A DNA stretch of 64,000 nucleotides. It comes from Zingiber officinale (Eukaryota; Streptophyta; Magnoliopsida; Zingiberales; Zingiberaceae). Location of the stretch: contig NC_055996.1 in NCBI RefSeq assembly GCF_018446385.1, forward strand, positions 16,975,317-17,039,316, written 5' to 3'. Both the position numbers and the translations under genes were made by a program. This document shows positions 23,824 to 37,074 of this stretch, one piece after another; position 1 is the first letter of the stretch, and the number at the start of each line of letters is the position of its first letter. Below the pieces are notes generated by a model, which was not told the origin of the DNA, ran no database searches, and was given only the letters and a program-made list of their open reading frames with translations.

Positions 23824-26811
23824 GGAAGCAGCTGCATCCTGGTCATGATTCTTTATCTGGAGGGTTCTCAGCTTCAGCTTTGGATTTCATCCCTCTTGGT
23901 GCACAATTCGGTAAAGTGTGCAACTATCAGATAAAACGTGTACTTTCTTAATCTTGTATTTTGTAGATGAAACAATGAGAGGTTCATTGATTTGTCAACG
24001 TCATTGTGTTTCTCTTCGAGCTTATTTATGTTTATTTCCTCCCTGGAATCCTATTTCGTAAAAAGGCAACCACGGGGAGAATTGTATTTGTACCTGCACT
24101 TGGTGTTATCAAAATTGTGGACCCTTTTTCGTAAAAAATAGTTTCCTGTTGCTGTAATTATTTCTTTCTTAATTATTCATCAGCCTTCTGTAGAATATCT
24201 ATATTATATGCTAATCCATCAGCATGTGGGAAATAAACAATAAAATATCTGTTTATAAAACGATTTATTCTTTTATTTAGTTGGTAAGATTGTTATTAGA
24301 GATATATAAAGAATGATTTTTCTTTAAAAGAATCTACATGATTAATGTGGTCGACTGGCATTATTTACATGATTTATGTAAAACTGCTAGCTTCTCAGCC
24401 TGATTGACTCAATTGATTCATTCGATCCAATAAATTTGAAACTTGTAAATGTAAATTATTTTCTTATGTATTTTAGTGTACGGTTAAATAATATGTTAGC
24501 ATTAAAAAAAAGAAGTGGATTATCAAAACCCTCTACAACGAATCTTACATAAGAATTTTTTTCCTCAGTGAACTATGAGCACTTTTTAATTTATGTTGAA
24601 GTGAATCTAATAAAATTAATAATTTATGTTAATGATCATAAAAATATTTTCTAATTTATGTTCATAATTATAAAAAAAAATTGTGAGGCTCGATCGATTA
24701 AATTAATTGATTCAAATAGTTGAATAGTTAATGTTGACTAATTCATCTTCTAGTAGATTCAATTATCTTAATAGTCATGTTACTTTTTTAATATATTTTT
24801 AAAAGTGTAAATTAAGTTTTCTAAAATATTAGAAAAAATAATAATTTGTCAAATGGACCTATGAATAGTGAACGGGTCCAAAGGTAAAGTGGAATCGACA
24901 CTCAAAATAAGATAACAGTCAAACTTAAGATGAGACGATGGACAAACTCAAAGTGTACATGTCGACTACCATCACTGGCGAGGGCTCCTAGCATATATTA
25001 GCCCCGTCTCATAGCCAGTTGAACATCAAGATTTAGTTACTCATCTTTTTGGAGCACGACATCCCGCATATATCAGCTCTGCCCAGAGTCGGTTGCACCT
25101 CTTGGACGTGACTTCCAGCATATAGCCGCTCGGTCCTAGAGCCGATTGGATCTCCAAAATTTAACTTCTCACTTCTCCTAGGTGCGGCTCTCAACCTACA
25201 TCCGTTCGACCTCAAAGTCGATCAAATCTCCTCTAAGAGATAACATTATCAAAGAATCATAACAACTTAGATAATAACAACTATTTATCCTAAGAATATT
25301 CTCTTATTTTGATATATATATATAATAAAATCTTCCTCAACCAGTTTTATAGATTAAATTGGTCATGTTGATTAATTAAAATTAATCGATCCAACCAAAC
25401 TGGAACTAATTTAAAAAAGCTTTTTGAATGACTACGCTAAGGGTCATTGCCCTCGATTCTTTATTAAATTTACTTCTTTCAGCATCTAAAATTTAAATAA
25501 TACTCACTTGAAACCTACTAAGGCACAGTTTAATTTAAGTGGAAAGGTAACAATGGCGTCAATCAAGACATTTGCCTTGATTAATTTTAGAAAGTCCGTG
25601 ATTGTCATATCTCTAGGTGCTTTTTTGGATTTATCCTAATGACATATGAAAATATCTAAATTATAAAAACAAATAAATAAAAAAATAATACTCACTTGCT
25701 TAAAAACTCAAATATAATATATACAATTGCATATTTTAAAAATGAATACCTAAGTTATAACTTTTTGAAAATAATATATTTTTTAAAAAATTATCAATTC
25801 TAAAATGTATCATAAAATTAAGAAAATTAAGCTTTACATTTTAAAAAATTTATCAAAAATATCTATCTATATTTTTTAAAATAAGTATAAAAATTTTGCT
25901 GTAAAATTTGAAAACTTGTACATCAGCTATGCATTTAAAAAAAAAATCAAAAAATATTATAAATTAAAAAATTATCAAAAAATTTAAAATAGTTATGCAT
26001 TGATTAAATAATTATTATAAAATAACAAAAATTAAAACAATATAAATTGTGTACATCTAAACCAACTCAATGTTCAGCAAATAAATAAATATTAATAATA
26101 ATAATAATTTTAATTAAAACTGACTATAGAATAATTTATATAATTATATAAAACTGACTATTTTAATTAAAATATATTATTTATTTATTGTAGGTCAAAA
26201 GATCTACACACATTGTAGGTCAAATTAAGAAATTAGAATATTTTTTTATTTCAAATTAATAAAAAATTCACCTTTAAATATATTTGAATAAAAGAAGCTT
26301 TTTCAATCCAAATTACTTTAATTTGTTGGAACAAAAGGGGGTACATCCCACTTTTCTACGCCTACAAATGTCCGGAGGCATGCTTAATGTTTAATAAATC
26401 TCATGAATTAATAAATAATTGATCTAACAATGCTAATAAAATGCTGAGTATTTTTTAATTTATCCTAAATTTTTATAAAATCAAAACAGTTATTTAAAAA
26501 TTAATTGAGGTAAGTTGAATATCTAATATTAACTAAAATAGAATTTAAAAAAAAAACACCTACAAGTGCATAATAATCTACTGACAAAAATGTCAAAAAT
26601 ATCTTCCTTGGAATATAATTCCAGTCGTATATAGTTTTAACCAGTCAGTCTGTAGCCACTAATTCACTAGATACAGCATCACAGTTGCGTAGGAAAAGCC
26701 AAAGAAGATTTACAAAAAAAAAAAAAGGCTAAAACTTCTATTCCATAGATCACATTACAAAATGAAACAAAAACTTTTCTAAAACTAGAAGAGAAATTGC
26801 TGGAGACAGCC
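23824..26811. other. AT-rich intergenic region, no gene seen
   Basis: This lies between the 3' ends of two convergent genes. Apart from the diverged repeat at about 24890-25260, it is very AT-rich (especially 25640-26330), with many A and T runs and no open frame of note. The 3' part near 26700-26811 should be the 3' untranslated region of the DEAH-box gene. I saw no terminal repeats that define an element. Confidence 0.6.
24890..25260. repeat. Diverged GC-richer repeat, three imperfect units
   Basis: Three loosely similar units of roughly 65-85 bp share motifs such as AGCATATATTAGC / CGCATATATCAGC / CAGCATATAGCCGC, each followed by a GAGCCGATTG-like box. The base composition stands out from the AT-rich surroundings. 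Tandem units of this kind are common in LTRs of plant retroelements, so this could be a retroelement relic, but the ends are not visible. Confidence 0.4.
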
Positions 26812-29800
26812 TCAAGCTCGGCGCTTGCTCAAACGCCACGAGTTAGGCTCATGATATCGGTCGTGGAGCGGCTCGATACGCTCCTGCCGTTTACGTTTAC
26901 TCATTTTCGTAGGATCTGATGTCCTATAAAATGTTGGCGCTAATTCCACCAACCACTTGGGGTTGATGACCGTAACTTCCCTCATGTATTCCTTGGTTGT
27001 CATGACGAGCTCATGATAGATCACCCAGTCTGGTTGTCTTTGAAATAGAGCACTGCTGGGGTGGATGTACACAGATTGCTTTTCGGCTAGCGTCCTGTAC
27101 CCTTCTTGAGGGTCCTTCCTTGCTGCGTGAAAGAAGAAACCCGCTGTGATGGCCTTACTTATCTTTGTGAAATTTTGTCCAGAACTAACAACATCGAGCT
27201 TATATCTGAAATGTAAAATAAATTATCAGTTAAAAGTTTGGCAATGACAAGTTGCATCAAGGTGTGAACAATTGTGAACAATATCACAATTTGACAAGGA
27301 CAATAAACCCAAAACATTTACGTCTAGTATTATACGAATAATGACTTTCTCAAATGACTGTTTGCATAGACTATTCAGACTCTAACTGGTCGACCATGAG
27401 TTGCAAGCTTAAATCAAAATGTAGTTTATGACATATATTTAGTGAAGACCTCGTAACAAATCATTTGCAGATTGCAAAAGAGTTGATCCATGTAGGAAAA
27501 CCATGTAAACTAAGGCAAAGGGTCTTTCTAAAAGCTTTTACTCTTCTATATCGAAGCCAGTCAATGAAATGGCTGCCTCCAATCAATCACATGGAATTCC
27601 ACAACACTGATTGCTTCGATGTCCCAATCAATCACATGGCATACAATTACATCGACTGCATCAGTGTCAGAGATCAGATTCTTCTCTCAAAAAGATCTAG
27701 ATTTCTCTACTTCTCATGGGAGGGATGTGCCAATTTTGACAAATATAATGTAATGCTAGTAGTAAAAAACAATGAAAATTAGACATTTAGTGGTAAATTA
27801 GCAAAGAATGTGATAGACATGGCAAACAAGTCTGTTAGATAATGAATGACATACCTGTCCATGATAGTGAGAAGTTGTTTCCTCACATCCTGAGCTCTCC
27901 TAAGCGAACGGGACTGCACAAAATTCTCAAAGCACCAAGGCCCTGAAAAGTTTTTAGCTTTCCACGCCTCATATACAGCAAGCAGTGTTAAGTGATCCCC
28001 TTCTGGCTGAAAGAATTTTGCTCTTTTTTGATCTGCCTGGGCTTGTTTCTCTCTCGGTCTGTAGAAAATGTTCCCAGTCGTAATCATTGCTATAATGGTC
28101 AAAATTTCATCACTGCATCCAAGGTCCACACTAGCGAGAAGCATTTTTGATAAAGGAGGATCCAATGGGAACTCAGCCATTTTTCTACCCAATTTTGTCA
28201 GGAGTCCTTCCTCATCAAGAGCTCCAAGACTATATAGTTGTTCCATAGCAGAAATGAGGGCTTGAGGTGATGGAGGATCCATGAAATCAAAGGATAGTAA
28301 GTCATTTATACCAATAGCCTTCATATTAAGAGTTGTCATGCCAAGATTGATCCTCTGGATTTCTGGAATTGTTGTTGGAGACATTTCATTTCGGTAAGCA
28401 CTCTCTGTATATAGTCGGAAACATTTACCGGGACCAGTACGCCCAGCACGGCCAGCTCGCTGCTTTGCTGATGCTTGTGAGATGGGAGTAATAACTAGTG
28501 AATCAAGCCCAAGCTTGGGGTTGTAGACATTTTGTTTAGCAAAGCCAGGATCCACGACATAGTAAATACCGTCGATGGTCAATGAAGCTTCTGCAATGTT
28601 GGTAGCCACAACTACTTTCCGCTTCCCAGGAGGAGCAGGTTCAAAAATTCTGGACTGCATTTCACTGGGAAGTGCACTGTATACCGGCAAGATTATCAAC
28701 TCAGGCACATTTTTTCCTAACCCTTTAATTCTCTCATACAGAGACTGGCAGGCATGATCAATCTCTTCTTGGCCAGTCAAGAAGAGAAGTACATCTCCTT
28801 CAGGTTCCGTCAAATGTATCTGCAAAACAGTGATTAGTGCTGCATCAAGATAATCGGTTTCCGGTTGCTTAGCATAAAGTATCTCCACTGGGAAAGTTCT
28901 TCCAGGAATGGTGAAAATGTTGCAATTAAAGAAGTAGCCAGAGAATTTCTCTGCATCCAGTGTAGCAGATGTCACAATCAACCGAAGATCTGGTCTTCGC
29001 TTCACAAGCTGCTTTAGCAACCCAAAGAGAACATCAGTATGGATGGTCCTTTCATGAGCTTCATCCAACATAATGACTGAGTACTGTGATAGAGTTTCAT
29101 CAACTAAAATCTCCCGGAGAAGCATACCATCTGTCATGTATTTGATCACAGTCTCAGGGCCAGTACAGTCTTCAAACCTAATAGCATAACCAACCTCCTC
29201 ACCCAGGCGACAACCAAATTCTTCAGCCACCCGCTTTGCAACAGACATGGCTGCCACCCTTCGAGGTTGTGTGCACCCAATTTTCCCTCTTGTTGTGTAT
29301 CCTGCCTCAGCAAGATACTGAGTCACCTGTGTTGTCTTCCCTGAGCCAGTCTCACCAATCACAACAAGAACCTGATTGTCGTGCACAGCTTGAACCAACT
29401 CCTTTTTCAATTTATAAATAGGAAGGCTCTGCTTTTGTTCCTGTATTGGCAACTTTGATCTCTGCCCAAGCGTTACCGTTTTTCCATAAGCATCTTTCTT
29501 CCACTCTGGCATCTCATAGGCTGACAATCCCACTCCCCTAAGTTCCTGTGCAAGATGCCGCTCGCCAGTTTCCGGCATTGGATCTTCCCAGGGACGATTG
29601 AGATCTTTAGGAATTGAGTCTAGCATTGTCCTCTGCTGCTGCTCCCTTAACTCCCTTCTCTCCTTGATGAGAGCCGACTGCAGTGCAGCAGCCCTGCCCA
29701 AAGATCCCTCCGGGTTCTTGAAAATTTTGACAGGCGACATATCAATCGAAAAACGACTCCGCCCCTGCAAGAAGGCAGGTTCATCCTCATTGAGCTCAAT

Positions 29801-31012
29801 CTCTATCTCCTCCTCAGCACCCTCGTCCTGATACAAGATCCCATCTCCATCATCATCGAACATTGGATAGTCACCGGCATGCATACCAATAGCAGCTTTG
29901 AACTGATTTGCCTCCCATCTATCAAGCGAGCTCATTCTCTTGAGCGGCCGCCTTGACGGTCCATCTTCATCCTTCTCAACAATAGTAACCCCTGAAAGAC
30001 CTAACCTCTTCGCGGGGCCTCCTTTCCCACTTGCTGGGTTCACCATATGTGCTTCATTCTGCGAGCTCTTCCTCATCGGAAGAAGATCTTTGCCAGTTTT
30101 CTGATCTACATCCCTCATGGATAAGCTAAGCTTCTGCCCTGACGCTGGAATGACCTTCACAAAAACTTCTTGGCCCCTCTTAACTGCATCGTTTGCATTG
30201 GCAATCCTCCTACCGGCAATCTGTGAGACATGAACCAGACCTTCCTTTCCCCTCAAATCATTCAGCTGGACAAAGCACCCAATGCCCATAACCCGCGAAA
30301 CTCTTCCTTTGTAGATTGCATAAAGCTCTGGTTCATCAGAAGTTCTGCGAAGTTGAGCAGGACGCCTCCTCTCTTTGTGCTGCTCCTCCTCTTCTTCATC
30401 TTCGTCAAGAACTCTATAATCGCTGTGATTCTTCCATCTATGATCCCTCTCTCCGTCTCTTTCCCTTTCTCCATATCTGTCTCTTTCCCGATCTCTGTTG
30501 CAGTCTCGACTCCGATCTCTATCTCTGCTCCTATGTCGTTCTTTATCACGATAGTTTCTGTACCGTTCATTCCGCTCACGGTCACGTTTGCAGCCCCTAT
30601 CCCGATCAGATTTCCTGCGCTCGTCCTCCGCATTGCGATCGGCGTCCATCTCGATCTCCAAACGGAGCTCCCTGGATCGATAGCGGCCGTCTGGGCGGGA
30701 GAGAGCGGTGAAGGCGGATGATTTCTCGTCAGGAAAAACCTTTTCGGCGGATTTATTGCTGGTCTTGAAGGTGGGGGGAAGGATGGCGTGGATCGTGGTG
30801 AGGAGGGAACGAACGAGGTAGTCCGGAAAATTGCCAGCACCAAACTCCTTTAGCTTGGATTCAAACTCGTCGACGGCCTCAGAGTTGCGGCCGAGATCGG
30901 TGATGAACTCTGCAAGAACCTTGTCGCCGGAACCGACGTGGGATTCCAGTTCCTGGCATACGTAAGAGAGCAAAGAGAAGTATTCCAACCTGGTTTCCAT
31001 CGCCTTGCCCAT
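26812..31012 (-). CDS. DEAH5: DEAH-box pre-mRNA-splicing RNA helicase, Prp22/DHX8 type
   Basis: Two exons, 31012-27855 and 27205-26812, give 1183 residues, close to the plant DEAH5 length. Prp22/DHX8 releases spliced mRNA from the spliceosome. An N-terminal helical region precedes an Arg-Asp/Arg-Glu-rich tract (about residues 125-195, many RDRDRSRD-like repeats). An S1 RNA-binding domain follows (about 228-300, [20 protein letters not shown]). The helicase core has motif I GETGSGKT near residue 550, Ia [24 protein letters not shown] near 645, III SAT, and [16 protein letters not shown] near 845, then the ratchet and OB-fold regions. Exon 2 encodes the conserved C terminus, including [16 protein letters not shown] and ending KRRA. 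The coding region is almost intronless; a single 649-bp intron splits an Arg codon. All key motifs are present and no break was seen. Confidence 0.95.
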
Positions 31013-31099
31013 CGCCGAAAGTAGGTTTCGCCGGAAGTAGGTTTCGCCGGTATCTCAAGGCTTTTTTCCGATCCTGTCTCAAACCGTCCGACCTCTAAC

Positions 31100-31440
31100 C
31101 CCTTTTTATAGAGACGATTTATTCTTTAAACTAATAAAAAACCTAACAGACTTGTATAAAAAATCTAAACAACTTTTTAAGAAATCCCAATTAATTATAA
31201 AAATTTAATAAATTAAATTCTTAAGTGTGAGATTGTCATTTTAATTTTCTATTTTTATTATTAAAATTATTTATAATAATTAATTTTGATAAAAAAAAAA
31301 CTATTTTTTAAAAAAATGTCAAAATTTTATGTATAAAATTAAAAATTAATTAATTAACGAAATTAAGTTTGGGAGATAATCGAGAATTGGGAATCAAATT
31401 TATAACTGATGTTTTATATTTATAACCTTGCACTATAAAT
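31100..31440. other. AT-rich spacer upstream of the DEAH-box gene
   Basis: This should hold the promoter of the minus-strand DEAH-box gene. It is dominated by A and T runs; no gene, tRNA or clear terminal repeat is seen. Confidence 0.5.
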
Positions 31441-31449
31441 ATAATCACC

Positions 31450-31640
31450 CTTCGTCCCTCAATGTCTACCAAAAAAAAATTAATCAGGCTAGTTAATGAT
31501 GGGCGGTTCAGAAGTTCAACATCCTACTTATCTCATTTAGAAAAAAAAAATCTCTATAAATATGCTATAGTTGAGAATTGAACCATAGGTGTTTAGGAGA
31601 CAACTGAGCACTTTTATCATTGTATCATAGCCCCGGCAAG
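31450..31640 (-). mobile_element. tRNA-derived SINE (minus strand)
   Basis: On the minus strand the sequence begins with an A-box-like stretch (GGCTATGATACAATGATAA) and, about 35 bp on, a B-box-like GGTTCAATTCTC. This matches the head of plant tRNA-derived SINEs. The unit is followed by a T-rich tail. No RNA polymerase III terminator or target duplication was defined, so the 3' end is approximate. Confidence 0.5.
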
Positions 31641-31642
31641 CG

Positions 31643-31801
31643 GGATCCTTTGGTCCGTAATTTACGGATTAGATGATAGTTTGCAAAATTTGATTGGTGA
31701 TTGTGATGGACCCTACCTGTTAAACAGGTGGGGTCCATCAAATTCAACTAATTCATGTTGTGAACTATCCTCTAGTCCGTAATTTACGGACCAGAGGATC
31801 C
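31643..31801. mobile_element. 159-bp foldback (MITE-like) element
   Basis: The two ends are inverted copies of about 38 bp: the left starts GGATCCTTTGGTCCGTAATT and the reverse complement of the right starts GGATCCTCTGGTCCGTAAAT. The arms contain the near-palindrome TCCGTAATTTACGGA. The centre is another inverted repeat (GATGGACCCTACCTGTT against ACAGGTGGGGTCCATC), so almost the whole unit can fold into one long hairpin. TAGCCCC occurs just outside each side (31628-31634 and 31808-31814) and may be a target duplication if the true ends lie a few bases further out. The superfamily is uncertain. Confidence 0.75.
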
Positions 31802-31862
31802 ACCCTCTAGCCCCAGGGGCCCTCAATGTCTACCCCAGAGCATATGGAATGGAGGTAAATCA

Positions 31863-32830
31863 TGTTGGATCATAAAGGCGCTAGAGGAGATGAATAACGT
31901 TCGTCGAAAATTACAATTTAAAACAAGTTACCCAGCAGAATAAAAATAAATAAATACAATGCTAATAAAGCCAAATTTTACTTAATTCGAAGACTGTGAC
32001 AACTCATATTCTAAAGCCGATCGTCGATTGCTTTCGTTGGGCAATCACTATCAGTTCAAATAATGAGTTACAAAAATTGAGTACAAGAACTGAAATTAAT
32101 TATTACCGACAAATAGAAAGGAAATTGAAATCTTTCGTTCTTCGAACTTTGGAGCAGTCTTTCAGTGTCGCCGGAGCCTTTTCGGAGTAGCATGCAAGAA
32201 TGAAACTTGTAGCAGATGTTATACTGAAACTGCTGGTTGAAGTCTTTTATATAGGCCCATTCTGGGTGTCTGGAACCCCTCTAGCACCTGAACCATTACT
32301 GATGTGGCCTCGTCAAAACTTGATTCGTCAAGTTTATCCACTTTCGAGCCCCCGGACCTCTTCCGAGCGCCTAGACTGTCGACGTGGATTTGGCCGTCAT
32401 CGCGCTCCAACTCAGCTTCTAGATGAAATTTGTGGTCCGGGCCCTTGGACCAACGTCGGGTGCCCGAACTGCCCAGGTGCCTGGCCAAGCCTCTCGGGCG
32501 AGGATGGTCCGAGTGCCCAGACCAACTCCGGGCTCCCGGAGTCATGGCGCACGGATTCCTTCTGGACGCTCCGAGTCCCCTTTTTTCAGCAATCCTTTCC
32601 TGTAAAAATGAGTTAGCCCTAGTAAATAAAAATATATTTATTTTGTAAAATAAAGTTAGCACAACACAATAAAATAGTAGTAGTAATTATATTCTATCTC
32701 CCCGAGAGCATGATATAGTCAAGATTTTAATTTAGATTTCTTAAATGAACCTAAATTAGACCGATACCTATAATTTCCTCAATCGGAAACACGTTTTTAT
32801 TGAATCTCTCTTTCAATTTTTTACCTTTCA
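31863..32830 (-). repeat. Left LTR of the copia element, recognised part
   Basis: Alignment by eye to 41026-41985 is clear from TGTTGGATCATAAAG onward, including a shared block around GGAGCAGTCTTTCAGTGTCG. Beyond about 32830 no match to the right LTR could be followed. Confidence 0.75.
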
Positions 32831-35680
32831 CAAGAAGAGGTTTGAATAACACTTCAGTTTTTTAAAAATTGCATTATGAAAACTTTTTAAGTATAAAAAA
32901 ATTTCTAAGTGTATTAAAAAAATTCTAACTAAAATTTTTCAACAGTGCCCGAGTAAATTTAAAAAAAAAAAAAGCTTTTTAAAGTAAGCTTTTGAGAAAG
33001 AATTTCAAAGTAAACTAAAAAATTTCTGATTAAACTTTTTGAAAATTTTTTAAGTATACTTTTCAAAAAAAAGTTCTTAGTAAACTTTTTTAAAAATTGG
33101 CTAAGTAGGTTTTTCTTAAAAAAAATTCCTAAGTAAACTTTTCAAAAATTTATGAATAAATATTTATAAAATAATTTTTAAAAAATCATAATTTTCAAAT
33201 TAATTTTAACGAAATAATTTTTAAAAAAATAATTTTTTAAGAAATATTTTCAAAGTAACTTCTGTGTAAAGTTTTTTTTTCAAAAAGTTTGTCTTTAAAA
33301 AATGTTCAAAGTAAGTTTATCAAAATAATTATAAAGAATAAAATTTTTAAATAGGAATTTTAAAATATTTTTAAAGAAAAATTTTCTAAGAGAGATTTTT
33401 AATAATTTTAAAGAAAAATTTTCTAAAAAAATATTTTGAAAAAAAAATTCAAAGGAAAATTTTAAAAGAAACATTTACAAAAAATTTCTAAGGAAGTAGT
33501 TTTTTTTAAAAAAAAATTAGGCAAACATTTTCCAAAAAAAAATTTAGTAAATGTTTTTAAAAAAATTAAGTAAGAAATATTTTAAAAGTACTCTTGAGAG
33601 TATGGATTCAAAAGAATTTTCTCATTTTTTTTAAAAAAATTGATTTTTCAAAAACTTCAAAGTTATGTATTTTTCAAAATAATTTTTTTAAAAAAATATT
33701 TTTAAGTTATCCAAGCAAATCCTCCTCCTTAATCTAATATCTTTATTAAAAAATAATCATTCAATTACCAATATCCTTAATACATGTCTAATCGTTAGTT
33801 ACTAACTATCTACTAGAATATAGTAGTGTTCATTTGGTTAGTCAAGTTAAACAAAATGTGATCCAGCTTATTGTTTATTAAGAAGGATTGCTTAAATTGA
33901 TCATTGTATTTTGATATTTCTCACTTATATTTATGTTGATGCACTGATATAAGCATCTGAAGTCCAGGCAAAATATCTACGCATCTTACGCCATTCTTTA
34001 TTTTTAAATACACAATCAAGGTAACCTAGTATGTTTGTGAGATACTCGATTCCTCGATTTATAGAATCATGCTTTCTATGAGTTTGATCTAGACTAAGGC
34101 CAAAACAATTTTGCAACACTAGAGAAATAGAAAATTTTTAGAAAAATAAGTAAATAATTTTCCTAGAATTTGCAAATCACTTGAAAATTTGTTTGATAAT
34201 AAAAGTCCTAGTCTATCTTGTACATTCCCAGTCGGCTTCGTAGATTACTGAATTTAGATTCTGGTAATAGTTTAGTGAAAATGTCAGCCAAATTTGACTT
34301 GGACTCAACATAGTTGAGTTCAATGTCTCCTTTGGCGACATGATCTCTAATAAAGTGACGTTTAATTTTAATATGTTTGGTTCTTGAATGATACACTGAA
34401 TTTTTAGTTAAGTTAATGGAACTGATATTATTAATATAGATTTTTACATTTTTATATTATAAGTTAAAGTCTTTTAATGTGTGCATCATCTATAATAGTT
34501 GTGCTACACACTCACCCATTGCTATGTACTCGGCTTTAACACAGTGTTATTTTCTACTAAATCAGTTGACAATTGATGGTCCAAGTAATTGACATCCACC
34601 ACTTGTACTTTTACGATCTAGTTTACAACTGACATAATCTGAGTCAGACTAACCTAGTAGTTCAAAATTAGGTGTTCTAGGGTACCAAATTTTCACATTT
34701 GGTGTGCCTTTCATATATCTAAATATTCTTTTTACATTAGTTAAGTGGGATTCCTTAGGATAGGTTTGGTATCTAGCACACATAATAACTTCAAATAAAA
34801 TATTAGGTCGACTTGCAGTTAAATATAGAAGGCTGCCTATGATACTCCTATAGTATTTTAGATCTACGGATTTTTCATTTGGATCACTATCTAAGATTGT
34901 ATTAGTTACCATTGATATTTTTATTTCTTTGGTATTTTTCATTCTAATTTTTTAAAGTAATTCTTTGATGTATTTTTGTTGGTAGACATAATTTTCTTTA
35001 TTAGTTTGTTTAATATGTAATCCTGAGAAATAAGTTAGTTTACTTACTAAGCTCATTCAAATTCTTGTTCCATTAATGTTATAAATTCTTGTAAAAATTT
35101 TGAGTTGGTTGAAGCAAAAATTATGTTATCTACATATACTTGGGCTATAAAGATATCTTGTTTGACTGATTTTACAAATAGAGTTGGATCAATTTGACCT
35201 TGGTTGAACCCTTTAGAAATTAGATAGGAGGTCAACCTTTTATACCAAGCCCTAAGTGCTTGTTTAAGACCATAGAAGACTTTCTTTAGTTTAAACACAT
35301 GGTCAGGATGATCTATACTTTCAAACTCAAGTGGTTAACCTACATAAGCTTCTTCTTTTATTAACCCATTTAAGAAGGTGGATTTAACATCCATTTGATA
35401 AAGCTTAAATCCTTTATGGGTTGTATAGCTAAGTAACATTCTAATATACTCAAATCTAGCTACTGTAGCATATGTTTCATCATAGTCAAGTCCCTCTACT
35501 TGACTAAACCCTTTAGCTACTAGTCTAGCTTTGTTTCTAACAATTTCCCCATTTTCACTTAATTTATTTCTAAATACTCATTTTGTTTTTATTACCTTTT
35601 TATTATTGGGTAAAGGTACTAAATCCCAAACTTCATTTCTTTCAAACTAGGCTAGTGTTAGGATGTATACTAAAAGCCTA

Positions 35681-36350
35681 GTTTTTTGTATGAACATTTA
35701 TTTTGAAATAAGAATCACATTGATCAAATATCTATATTTATATGCTAAATGTAGTTGTTCATTTAATTTATATTGAAGATAACATGATATGTGGTGTCAC
35801 ACAGAAGATCATGTTATCAGTTCCTTATAAATTATAAATAGTTGCTCACAACCAAGATGGAATGAGGCAAACTATTGGAATGATTGTAGTGTAATTTGGT
35901 ATTAGTTTATCTTGACTATAAAATTACACTAGTATACTTTGAGTGTATTGAGCGGGACCATTTGAGGTTGTTCTTTTTATACTGACTGTAAAAAAGAACA
36001 GGCTTTATATTGAGTGGGACCATTTGAGGTTTTTTGTATAAACATTTATTTTGAAATAAGAATCACATTGATCAAATATCTACATTTATATACTAAATGT
36101 AGTTGTTCATTTAATTTATATTGAAAATAACATGATGTGTGGTGTCACACAGAAGATCATGTTATCAGTTCCTTATAAATTATAAATAGTTGCTCACAAC
36201 CAAGATGGAATGGGGCAAACTATTGGAATGGTTGTAGTGTAATTTGGTATTAGTTTATCTTGACTATAAAATTACACTAGTATACTTTGAGTGTATTGAG
36301 CGGGACCATTTGAGGTTGTTCTTTTTATACTGGCTGTAAAAAAGAACAGG
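35681..36350. repeat. 348-bp-period tandem duplication inside family copy 1
   Basis: The stretch beginning GTTTTTTGTATGAACATTTA at 35681 recurs at 36029 (GTTTTTTGTATAAACATTTA) and runs in parallel for about 320 bp, with few differences. The related copies at 43170 and 62762 show only one such block, so the duplication is private to this copy. Confidence 0.85.
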
Positions 36351-37074
36351 ATCTTTGTTATTATGAAAGTGTGTGCTCTTAATCCCAATATAATAACAAG
36401 CACATATACTTAGTATTTATTTCTTTAATTTATCAATGGGTGAGATTTAGCTCGTTGAATCAAGAGGCCTGATAAGTTGGAAAAAAATATTATTTATATG
36501 GTGTGTTGTTGATTATAGAAGGAAACTGTGTCCTAATAATCTACATTGATGATGTCCCCTTGAGGAGCTCATAAGGATTGTCATGTAAACCCTGCAGGTG
36601 GACTTAGTCCAGCGTGACAATAAAGTTGAGCAGTACTACTCTTGGAGCTAGATATTAATTAAGTGAGTTGTCAGTAACTCATTTAATTAATGGGCATTCA
36701 ATATCTTAAACACAGGGAGATTAATGCACTCATAATAAGAAGGAGCCCATAATGTAATATGGAATTGATGCGGTAGTTCAATAATAACTCTTTAGTGGTA
36801 TGAGTTATTATTGATGAACTTGAGTTGGGTGTTCGGGGCGAACACAGGAAGCTCAAGCTCATCGAGAGACCAAAACCAATTCTTCCTCTCGGTCCCTGTT
36901 ATAGCATCTATAAAGCCTTGCATCCATAAAGTCTACTTCTTACCCAAGTAATGGGTCGGACACATCCTTGCTTGGAGCAAGGGGGGTCGACCAAGCATTG
37001 TTTGGAGTCCAAGAGGTGGCCGGCCCAAGCATATCTCGGTGTCCAAGATGTGGCCGGCCACTAGCGGAAGAAAG

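Noticed and set aside
30230-30721. Plus-strand 163-codon frame and a minus-strand 193-codon frame over the RD-rich tract
   Set aside because: Both are alternative frames of the repetitive Arg-Asp coding tract of the DEAH-box helicase.
32219-32662. 147-codon minus-strand frame
   Set aside because: It lies within the copia LTR and has no counterpart in the related right LTR; there is no protein similarity.
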